Source: Branchiostoma belcheri (taxonomy: Eukaryota > Chordata > Leptocardii > Amphioxiformes > Branchiostomatidae). From it: 64,000 bases of DNA. Shown one piece after another: positions 1 through 10,600 of the stretch (within the stretch, counting starts at the first letter, position 1; each line of letters begins with the position of its first letter). The notes beneath the pieces are model-generated. The model saw nothing but the letters and a program-made list of their open reading frames with translations. It searched no databases and was not told the origin of the DNA. Made by a program: the position numbers and the translations under genes. The stretch is from assembly GCF_001625305.1 (NCBI RefSeq), contig NW_017803091.1, positions 361,800 to 425,799 of the forward strand, in the 5' to 3' direction.

Positions 1-2450
1 ATTCGGGTAGGGGCAGTCGAGCGGTAACACACATCACGAGCGGTGTGATCTTTCCGTCGTGCATGTTGTGTTCGTCACTGTCCCTGAGTGAGTGTTCTTT
101 GGTACACTCGGGTAGGGCAGTCGAGCGGCAACATACATCACGAGCGGTGTGACCTTTCGTCGTGCATGTTGTGTTCTTCACTGTCCCTGTTTGAGTGTTA
201 TTTGGTACACTCGGGTAGGGGCAGTCGAGCGGTAACACACATGGCGAGCGGTGTGATCTTTTCGTCGTGCATGTTGTGTTCGTCACCGTCCCTGCTTGAG
301 TGTTCTTTGGCCCGGTTTGGGCGTTCACTCGGGTGAGGATGGTCGAGCGGTAACACACATGGCAAGCGGTGTGACCTTTAAGTCGTATATATGGTGTTTG
401 TCACTGTCCCTGTTTGAGGGGTCTCTGACACGGATTGGTGCGTACATTCACGAATGGATAGTAAAGTGATAACACGCTTGACGAGCGTTACGTTGTGGTC
501 TTTACGTCGTGCATGTGGCGTGTCACTGTCCCTGTTTGAGTGGTCTTTGGCGCGGCTTGGTGCGTATATTCATGAAGGGACGGTCAAGTAGTAACACGCA
601 TGACGAGCGTTACGTTGTAGTCTTTACGTCGTGCTCGCGGTTTTATCACTGTCCCTGTCTGAGTCGTCTCTGGCACGGTGTTGGGCGTACACTCGTGGGC
701 GAACAGTCAAGTGATAACACACATAGACTTACGTCGCGACGTCGTGCATGGGATATTTGGCGTTGTGCCTACACGAGTGGGCTTTGGCACGTTTCTTGGG
801 TGTACACACACGGGTGGTGGATACGACAAGCGTCAACACGACGAGCGGTGGGACTTATACGTTTGGCACGCTGGGTGCATCGTTGTCCCCGGGTTAGGAT
901 CCTTGGCAGCGGTTATGCAAACGCTGGATAAGCGGTCGATGAGCGGCAACACACAAAGAGCAGTGAAGGTCCCACCTCGTACATGATGTGCGCAGTGTAG
1001 TGGTCTGAGAACACTGGCTGGCAGAACAGTAGCACGCAAGATGACAGATATGGTATGACATTGGACATGTTGTGGTCCTCGAGGTTATTGATGAAGTGGC
1101 ACCGGTCTTTCGCACGTTTCGGGTAGACACTTGTTCATTTAGGGCTGGTGAGCGGCAACGCTTATGACGAGTGGTGTAAGTGTCATCGTTGCGCACGTTT
1201 TCGCCGTTGCCCTTTAGGTTTTCTTCGGCACGTTTGCTTGAACAGTACTGGTAGTTACTGGGCAGTCGGGCAGCAACGCATGGCGAATGTTACAGAAGTT
1301 ACGTCAGGACGTCATGCTTGACGTGGCCCTTGGTCAATTATCTGATCACATGAATGCCGACCACTCGCGGATGTTTGGGGCGAGAGACAGAATGAGAGAC
1401 GCAGGTGTTACAACGGACACCTTATGGCAGTCGAGTTTTACTCGTGCGTCTGGCACAACTTGTTGACGGTGGACAGTTGAGCGATAATACACATGTGGAG
1501 TATTATAAGAGCCAAGTCGTGCAACGAGGTCCTCCTCGGAGTGATAGGTAGCACCTAGAAAGGCACCAAGATAAGGCTGGGGATTAGGTTGTATGGCTAG
1601 CCATATTTAGCCGGAAGGGCTAGATCAATATCATAGGTCTCGCCTAGTTTAGAGACAATCTTAATTTACAACGTGGATAGTTGGGCGGTAGCGTACATGA
1701 CGAGCGCTGCGTGTTTTATGTCGGACAGGTTGTGTTCATCTTAGTCTTAGGTGAAGTGACCCGCACCTCGTGTTAACGGGGATGTTCATACGGCGAGCCT
1801 GAAAGAATACGTGTCGGGCATGTTGTGTTCGCCAGTGTGCGTGGTTGGGTAACGTGGAGGCAGTGTAACGTACAGGCTTACTGGGGGACAGATGAGCGTC
1901 AACGCATCTCTCGACCATTACAAAGATTACGTTTGTGTGCGTAATGGTCATCATTGTCTCATGACCAGTTGGTATTCTTTAACACGTTCAGCACGAACAT
2001 AGACTGGGGACACAGATTGGTAACACACTTCACGAGGGGTTCAGAACCCGGGATAGTGCACGTCAGTGTAAGTAGTAGGAGATGTGGCCACTTGAGAGGA
2101 AACACGCAGGATATGAACTTCATGCAGGTCTTAAGGCGGGTCGATGTTGGTTAGAGTCACTTAGACGATGTCCACTATGTAGTGGTTCGAGCGAGCTCTA
2201 GATGATTGAAATTTCGTTAGCACCTGTTAGTGCGAGCACACACCGAAGGGTGACCGAGTATGAAGGCACGTGCACACGGCAAGCTTTATAGAAGTTAAGT
2301 CGTGCAGGTGTAATTTTGCTGAATTTCCTCAAGGGAGTGGTTGACACATGCTAGTCCAAGCACTCATAGAGAGGCAAGTTAAGTGACCAGCAACGCCATT
2401 CTCAGATGCGCCCGTCTCCCACACCGTATTTTAACGGGAATTAGTGAGGG
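1..2450. repeat. Decaying tandem satellite array, about 103-122 bp period
   Basis: A recurring core resembling GAGCGGTAACACACATNACG starts near 18, 121, 226, 344, 466, 586, 708, 828, 940, 1030, 1150, 1268, 1478, 1685, 1892 and 2012. Most spacings are 103-122 bp, and several are about 207 bp, as expected where one core has been lost. The first two full units are about 103 bp and nearly identical. From the third unit an extra 15 bp or so appears and the copies diverge steadily to the right. By about 2100-2400 only weak cores remain. No convincing reading frame runs through it. The left end continues outside the window. Confidence 0.8.
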
Positions 2451-4805
2451 GATTGTTTTAGGGTGGAAATGGCACGACCAAAGGGTGGTTTAATAAAGGT
2501 GACAGAATAAATTGGTGCAGTGGGTTTCCCTTGCAGCCGCTGATTTCGAGAATAAAGTGCACCGAGTGTCTTGGATAATACATGGTAACAAGGTACGGGA
2601 ACTACGGTTAGATAAGGGAGTATGCAACGATGCTACATCTGTAAACTGTGACGGATTGGGAAGGTTGAAGTTCCCAGTGAACTAGTTCTCAGTGAATTTT
2701 ACTGGTGATATTCCTGGCGACCGGATAGAGAATTATCAGATCGGGACAGGGCGTTATTAAAGGAAGCCGAGCCGTGTCAAAGGTCATGGGGAATGTAACA
2801 AGGCCATTGGTCAACGTCGACTCTACGGTAATAGAGCAAAGAAGGAGTCGCCAATCATTGACTTGGAGGATTGTTCCAAAGCTAACAAGGAGTCATTAAG
2901 TGCTCAAGTGGAAATGAACGACCCGCAGTCACTTTTGTTTGCTGTCAGTAGGTGAAAATATGCATTCGAGACCCAGGGAGTGTAGAGAAGAAAACGGTGG
3001 CGCTCGAATCTAGTATAAAGTGAGAACATCTCAAACAGCTGAAGAACGAGTCATTCATCGTGTGAAAGGACGTGGGTGGACAAAGACGAGGTTGAAGCAA
3101 AATCTTTTCAGAAGGTAATCTATGGGTCTGGTACCGTGAGACCGGAAATCCTGGCCTCGGTGATCACTCGTACAAGTTCCACGTGACAAAGGAAAGATCG
3201 GCGAGAGAGGTGTACATATGTACATGGGCAGAGGATCAGAAAGGACTCAATCGAAGTAGTCTTCTTTTCGGGGTGATAATCACAGGTTTAGGCAGGGAAA
3301 AGCGACTGTTGTACTCAAATTGCGATCAAGAGCTCCAAGCTTGAATCAAGCACGTGGGGCAGATTAAGAATGGGGAGGTATAGATACTTTAGGTTAGGAA
3401 AATAGGTTGGACGAAAGGCTTGTACGAGAAAGATTTTAAGTGGTCATGTCTCCCTCACGGAGCAATTCCCGAGCAATTTTGAGGAGGTTTCGGTGGTCAG
3501 CTATGTGTTACGGGGGGGACAAAGGTTCCAGGCAACCCCTTTGCAATGGGTAACGCTTTCCTGAAGTTCCGGTGGAAACTGAAGCTTAGAGAAAGAAAAA
3601 TGTTCAAGGGGTGTGCTATCTCTCCGAGTCATGCGGCCAAAACAGAGGGTAGAAGAATGATTAAGTTAGGGTGGTTTGTAAGGATTGTAACCCGACACTA
3701 CTTGCGAAGGCAAACCAGTATGGTAGTCAGGGAAACCCGCAGTTTGGTTTCAATGTGGGGTAGGCGGTGAAGGTATATATGCAGGTGTCGTCAAGGGTAT
3801 ACGTAGCACCTTGTGGGCATAGACCGGGGTCAGGGCCCAGGAAACATCAAGTCCTTTCAAATATCGGCAAGTGTGCCGCAGAGCGATATGATGATACTTT
3901 CCTGTTATCGTATTGAAAGTATCATCAACGAGAAAAGGGAGCAGTTGGGTTTGCTCCAAAGAGAGTTAACAACAAGAGTGGGGGTAGACTATGCGGGTGA
4001 CCTAGAGCCTCCTGACATATCAGAAGGACTCGTATTACTCTTCCATCTGCGTTAGAGGATTGACCTGCAGTGCACGGTAAAGATAAACCAATACCTTCCG
4101 ATTTGGAAGACAACGAGGTGGTTGTTCTAGAGGGTGCACAGTTTGGGGTAATTTGAAGAAGGAAAGTGAATCGTTTCAGCAGCTCGAGATATCATTGTGA
4201 AACAGACGCATATCTGGAAAGTTTTGCGTAGAATGGAGAGGGTATACGACTCCAACACTCAAGGAAGATTTTTCACAGCTATGGTCGGGTATGTACTGAT
4301 GTATGGTCGCGAGATTAGCACACGAAAGTGCTTAGGTACTCGAATGTTAAGGAGAGCGCTGAACGTGGTACGGGAGAATCATGGGAGGAATTCAGGTTCT
4401 TATAGAGACTCCACGGTCGGTCGGATAAGATAAGGATAAGAAGTACTGGGCTCCATGGAAACTACGGGGAACACTCAGGCCGAGCCGATGGCATGCGAAG
4501 TAGTATTATGGGAACCAACTAATAGCAAATGCATCTTTGTCAGACAGCGCACAACATTTGGGAATATTAAGATCCTGAAGAAAGAGATTGGCCTCAGTCC
4601 ATTCGGTCGAAAGAAAGATGAACGGTACAACGGGATCTATCGCCTCATGTCTGACATAGGATATTTGAGACGGTCTGTTTAAAGGAGAATACGCCTTGTG
4701 GTATAAAGGAGGTATTAGTGTGGGAATGAGTATGGGGTTTTGAGTAAAGAGGTGACAGGAAAAGGTGGATATGAGATGGGATAGACGGAAGAGAGGAGCG
4801 ACGTA
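2450..4805. other. Purine-rich DNA without recognisable gene
   Basis: The plus strand is purine-rich; two 60-base lines I counted (3361 and 4321) gave 42 and 38 purines. I see no splice-bounded exon, conserved protein, RNA gene or clear tandem period. Short open frames (for example 3546-3770 and 4455-4682) resemble no family I know. It may be the fully decayed edge of the satellite to its left or an old mobile element. The texture differs from the AT-rich sequence after 5200. Confidence 0.45.
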
Positions 4806-5184
4806 GGCACTGCTCCATAACTCATTAAGGATGATCCAGTGATTACGCAGTGTGAATAGTATACTTTTCTCACTGCTTAATTATTGGATCAATCCGCCAA
4901 TGACATCATCACACCCCATATAAGGGGCTGATAGCCCATTCACTCTGTGCATTTACTGGAAACATCCGCCCTCCGGGGAGTGCGGTGGAGACAGGTCCCT
5001 GAAGCAGTGAGCGGGAGGAAGGTTGAAGCCAGCTTGAACACAGCAGGCACTTTTGATTCCCCCCCACACCCCACCCTGATAATAATAAGTGGATATGAAG
5101 GGACTTGTTTTCATCGCGCGACTCCGGCACTGCTCCATAACTCATTAAGGATGATCCAGTGATTACGCAGTGTGAATAGTATAC
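4806..5184. repeat. Exact 59-bp direct repeat pair flanking 261 bp
   Basis: Positions 4806-4864 and 5126-5184 appear identical over 59 bp, both starting GGCACTGCTCC and ending GTATAC, 320 bp apart. The 261 bp between holds a TATATAAGG-like segment but no gene I recognise. Identity over 59 bp suggests a recent duplication, short terminal repeats of a small element, or an assembly join. The pair lies where the satellite-like DNA ends. Confidence 0.75.
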
Positions 5185-5538
5185 AATCCATATGAAGAGC
5201 ATATAGATATAGTGCACATGATTATCATCAAAAACGTTCTGTGTTTTGTTGACTTTTATATCGTACTTTTCGTTCCCGAAAGCTGCCCGGCCGGGCCCCG
5301 GTTTGGAAATGTGACCTCAGCATAAGGGATCCCAGTCACATCCCCCGTGTATGCACGTACATGACAAGATAGCGCCCGGATATGGGTGCATCCGAACCTA
5401 TTTTGTCCATTGTTATGCGTACTGCCACTGGTTAAGTAAAAAGAGGTCTACCAGCACAAGCGATCTAATTAGAAGTGTCAAACAAGACATTGGTAACATT
5501 GGTACGAACGGTGGTCATTGCGGTGATCTCATTTCGTG

Positions 5539-5720
5539 GGGTCGTGTGGCGTAGCGGCAGAGTGCTCGACTCAGAACCAAGAGGTCCCGGGTTCGAGTCC
5601 TGACATGTCACCGATCTTGTGCCCTTGGGAAAGACACTTTACACGACTTTCCTCACTTCGCTCAGGTGAAAAAATGAATATTGTATTGTCCCCTCTGCTG
5701 GTGGCGGGATTAATATAAGT
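5539..5720 (+). mobile_element. tRNA-derived SINE with conserved central domain
   Basis: The head carries both internal RNA polymerase III promoter boxes: box A TGGCGTAGCGG at 5547-5557 and box B GGTTCGAGTCC at 5590-5600. Both fit the tRNA consensus. It is not a functional tRNA gene, because the sequence continues into a SINE body (from about 5618, GTGCCCTTGGGAAAGACACT, then ACACGACTTTCCTCAC). This body resembles the conserved central domain known from metazoan SINE superfamilies. The 3' boundary is approximate. SINEs depend on a partner LINE for mobilisation. Confidence 0.85.
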
Positions 5721-6127
5721 TGAAAAAACTTGAGTGTGCCGTCACCACGTCTTGTGATTACATGTTGGAATATAAAAAAAAAATTAAAAAATCTCATGTC
5801 TAAGGTATTCCGGCGGGAGTCTGTCTGACTGGGAGACGTGGCAAGCCTTCCGGACAGGAGACCGACTTCCGGGGAACTACAGCAAAACTGTCCGACCAAA
5901 TGACGATGGTAACTATCTAACAGCCATACGCAATTATAGATTCATTTTCTAGGGGTTAGTTGAGGATAATAGGCTAATGGATGTTCAAATATAAATGACA
6001 AGAGGGTCATGACGTCATTATGACGACTACGATGCAGCACGTCGGCAGAACGTACTAAGCCTGCGCGAAACCTGTAATATATTGTCAGTGGCAATAAAGA
6101 TTAGCTTTTCGACAAAATTTCTCATTT

Positions 6128-6335
6128 AACTGGAAAGACCAATATTTGCTCAGGAGCAAATGCAGCACATTTCACCTATTTCTCCTCATTCCAAATTTCC
6201 CTATTCCCCATGCATTACATGCCACCCTGTATTTGCTTGGAGATTACCTTCCCATGCAATCCTGTATCTGTTTGATTGTCGTACGTTTGATCACATTATC
6301 CCAACAGCCAATCAGCAAGAAGATGTACTGATGAG
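6128..6335 (+). repeat. Dispersed repeat family R1, short copy
   Basis: The segment begins near GACCAATATTTGCTCAGG and ends near AACAGCCAATCAGCAAGAAG. Both ends recur in longer copies at 37461-37980 and 43613-44055. This copy lacks much of the middle. No coding potential was recognised. The family is probably a non-autonomous transposon. Confidence 0.6.
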
Positions 6336-6857
6336 TAAGTAGGAAATGTCTTGGACACAAAGAATTTCAAACCGTGAGCTGTAGTAAAGGGACGGATAAA
6401 AACGTCATTTAAGGACTTCACACAGAAAATAACAAAGTCCTTTATATATAGTAACGATTACTGAATACTTCCAGTAATCTCTAGTAGACTCCAATGGGTA
6501 GCTGAAAAACAGTAGACAGACATTCGCTAGTAGACGAAATCTCACGCCAGAATAGTTAGCAAACCATCGAATGACAGCCTCCGTGTAACGTCTGTGTCAT
6601 TTTCATGTCCTTGTTTTCGATACCAACCAATATTTTGGCAACTTAACTAATTCATAGTTTGTTATAATTACTTGTGATGAGAAATCAGAGGCATTGTTAC
6701 TCTCATGCCCTGACAGAACGCTGGACAGGCGTGTCATGCGGAGTGCGACTCAGTGATATCGGCTCCCTGTCGGAGACCTCCATGGTAGGTGGAATTTAGT
6801 CAGCATGACGGGACTATCGGTAAACATCACACACAACTTACAAAACAAGAGTTTCAC

Positions 6858-7090
6858 GACACCATAACCTCACCAGACTATTGTAAATGTTTCTCATTTT
6901 TCGTGCAAATTAAATAGGATAGTCATAAGAAACTCAGGCTATCTACCATCCAAAATTCGTAGTACGTACTCAGGCTATCTAAAAATGTACCATCCAAAAT
7001 TCGTAGTACGTACTACGAGTTTGTTATGACTATCCTATTTCCACGAAAAATGAGAAAAAATTTACAATAGTCTGGTGAAGATATGGTGTC
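6858..7090. mobile_element. Foldback (long inverted repeat) element
   Basis: The left arm (from GACACCATAACCTCACCAG at 6858) is the near-perfect reverse complement of the right arm (ending CTGGTGAAGATATGGTGTC at 7090). The arms are about 75-80 bp. The centre at about 6940-7020 holds two copies of a CTCAGGCTATCT...CGTAGTACGTACT unit. The transcript would fold into a long hairpin. It is probably a foldback MITE. Confidence 0.75.
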
Positions 7091-7339
7091 AATATAAGTA
7101 TGAATCGTCCTATATGGGGACACAGCAGATTTATAGCATTTCCTCATTGATTATGCAAATTAGATCCTGAATTATGCGATTTGCATAATGTAATCTAATT
7201 ATGTTAAGTATTACTTATTCTACCTACATACCAAAACGACGAAGAGTAGCCCAGCCTAAGTCCTTTGTAAATATTCCTCTGTGGGGCCTTCACGATAACC
7301 ATTTCAGCACCAAGGACGGGCACCATCATACAAGTGAAC

Positions 7340-7490
7340 CACACGTTTTAAGTTAAAACTTTCGATCAGACACAAAACGTTCTCTCACCTAGAGCTTTCG
7401 ACCAGTCACTCTGGTCTTCCTCAGTAGACTGACCCAGTGAAGCTTGTCACGTGGCTTCTTTGAAGTGTGACGTCAACACTGGGTGAACCA
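7340..7490. repeat. Probable dispersed repeat with 'ctttcgaccag' motif
   Basis: The stretch has inverted pieces (GAGCTTTCGACCAGTCACTC and AGACTGACCCAGTGAAGC) and resembles the TAGCTTTCGTCAGTGACTG segment at 45810. It lies just upstream of the first channel exon found. Apart from this and the foldback element, I see no exon between 5720 and 7650. Confidence 0.35.
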
Positions 7491-7651
7491 CATATATTTG
7501 TAGTACGTCAGACAATGTGAGTTTCGTCACCGTATGAGAAGTTGTCACAGTGAGTATTATACTCGTCGTGTTGTCGTGATGTTCAAGCGACTTTTACAGC
7601 GACACTTTCCCGCCAATATGATTGTGTCCAATCACTTTTCTTCTTGGTCAG

Positions 7652-10600
7652 AAATTTGAAGCAAGATTTGACATGACCCTGGAGTGGACAGACCCCCGAC
7701 TGGCCGGACTGACCATGGGTCTGGCACCCATCCCCATCAGATACCTCTGGACGCCGGACATCCGCTTTGGTCAGGAAACGGAAGTACTAAGTGAGAGTGA
7801 CAGTGGTAACGACATGGATGACAACACCATCACTACATGGATCTTCCCAGATGGAAAAATCGCTTACAAGAAAAGGTACATACATGTAATTCACATATAT
7901 ATTCTCCTTTCGTAATACACATGCCTCGGGTAATACACATGCTTCGGACTAAAGAACATCTATTACTTTTTTTCACGGTTCAGAAAGACCACTATTATTG
8001 TGGTGAGTGTAGATTTCGGAAGATACTTGTTGGACATAAAAAATTTCACCAGCCTATTTTTAAATGCACACAAAATGCTTTCATTGAATATTGATATTAC
8101 CGGTACCACATTAGTACATACACCCAACTGGAATGGACGTGTGCTATTTCAAACCAAGTGGGCATGAATACCCTTAGGCCATGTTGATTTGATTATATGG
8201 ATGACATCCGCGCGCGCATGAATTTTCGGCCGTTTCCAAAAAAAAAAAAGTTTTCAACCATACTGTAAATCGTACAAAACAGTTGCAAAATGAGCAAAAA
8301 TATACCATAAGTTACCAAAAAAATTAATAAAAACCATACCAATGTCGTAGAATGCCAAAATCAAACGAAAAAAGACGAAATTGTCAAGAAATGAACTTGA
8401 AGACTAGATTATTCGCCAAACCAAATTCTGTGCCATTTGCTCAACCCTCATGACCACGTAGATTTCATAATTAAAAGAACTTTTTTTTTTGCAAAATTTT
8501 TTTTTTATTCGCACGCGCGCATCAGTTTTGGGGCTCCCGGAGGATGTCATCCATATAATTAAATCAACATGGCCTTATGTCTGAAAACAACCAGCTTCCT
8601 AACATAATCAGCATGCAGCTAATCTGTGTGAAGGGTCGTTCTAACATGTTGAGTTTGTTTCTCTGTAGTTATGAGGGGAGAATCAAATGCGCCATGAGTC
8701 TGCAGTCATATCCAATGGACAGGCAGGACTGTACTTTCCAAATACACGCATGTAAGAGAACCTGTCACCTCACTGTTGAGCAGTCTCTAGCCACATTGTA
8801 GCCTCCTGTACAGGCCTCTGAGCGAGTGGGCTAGTTGTGGTTTCGTAGAATTGTTAATGCGTTTTTTTTGCGACCGGCAAGTGCATTTCCATTGTCATTA
8901 AAATACAAAACCCAGTATTAAAACACCCACCTGCTAGGAGGACATCACGGGAGGTTTAAGTAGATTAAAGTTTATGACAGTGACCGATGAACGATATACA
9001 CATGTGATATGTAAATAGTCGTTGAAGGCTAATACCCAAGGACTGAAACAAATGGATACTAAGCTATATAAATTATCCAGTTCAAAGTTTCATGTGTGCA
9101 AGTGCAGTGCAATGTCAACTTTTCTCGGTATAATGGCTACAGTGTAGTGCACTTTGAGGTGGCTTATTCAGAAGTATTGGATATATGTAATATGTTCAGT
9201 ATTGGATAATTAGTACAGTATTTATAGATAAGTAGACTAAGTGAAGTATTATGACCACACATGTAGGCTTTAGAAAATGGTAGCAGCAATAGTAGAACTT
9301 AGCACTGAGTGTTTGGATCAAGTACGAATACCTGATAATGATGGGGGCAGCTCCGTTACACTTACATTTTCTTTTCAACATACATGTAATATATGACAGA
9401 AGGGCTTTACACTAAGTCTTTTTCTATGTCACAGATAACGGTGTACATCTGCGACTGGAACCAAATTTTGAGTGGACAGCATCAGCCCCGCTGACCACAG
9501 ATCTTCCTTCTGTCCATTCCCAGTTCCAGATCTACAGTGTCCAGATAAGAAGCTTTGCAAACTCCTTTCTTGATACGGCTGAAGGTACATGTACATGCAA
9601 TAGTAGAGTGGTGCTACCAAAGCTTTATTACATATAATGAAACTTTATTTGCAAAATCATGCGCGGAGGCTAATTGCTTTTACAATCAAGTATACTACTC
9701 AGTGTAATACAATAATAGAAGACAGACAACAACTGTCTGGAAAAAGTTATACTTCTACTACTACGCTTAGCTATCATGGGGTTTGACTTCTCCTTTGATG
9801 GCAGTGGATAATGAATAGTCCCACATTCTGCATAATGAGTGGGGTTTGTGATCTTAGTAGAAATGTACGTAGTCTTTTGGTGATCTTCTAAATGACAAAA
9901 AATAATTGAGGATGATGGTAGCATTATGTGAACATTGTAAGAAGTCAATCCTGGTATTTTAGACATACGTAGAGATTATAGTTACATAGAATATGAAGGG
10001 TTACACACAACAAAACAGTTCAGCTAGAGTAGCTTTTAGACAGCATCCACCATTTTTCATCAACTAAATGGATTAAATCTGTCATGAACAATGGCTCCAT
10101 TTGCCTACACAACTACTGATGCAACATCTCATGTTAGCAATCTGCTTTTGCAATCCCCTTCTTTATTATGCAAGGGAAAACATTACCTGGTAGCTGTCAA
10201 GGAGGTCATGTAATGGAAAACACCAGACTGAGTGTAGAAACAGCGAGCACTAGCAGATGTAGAAGTGAATAATGCCATTCTTACTCTGAGACAGTCTTAC
10301 TTAACATAATGACCATGCAGAAGCACAGTCACACACACACAGACACACCAAAAAAAATGTCAATTTTTCATAGAGATAAATACTGAAATATTATCTCTTA
10401 GGAAAGGACTGTAGCTACTTTTCGACAGAATGTACCTACCAGCCGTGGATGTGTGGTCTGGAGACGAAGGATGATGAGGCATGTCAGAACTATGTGGGGT
10501 CATGCAAGCGCCGCACCGCTATCTGTAGCTTAGTGTCTGCCAATGGTAAGTATTTTTAACTTTTGGATGGTTTACTTATCAATATTTACCACATTTGTGG

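Noticed and set aside
509-986. Overlapping open frames in the satellite
   Set aside because: They are translated satellite repeats with no start context, splice sites or conserved residues.
5541-5613. Functional tRNA gene
   Set aside because: Box A and box B fit, but the acceptor stem does not pair well and the sequence runs on into a SINE body.
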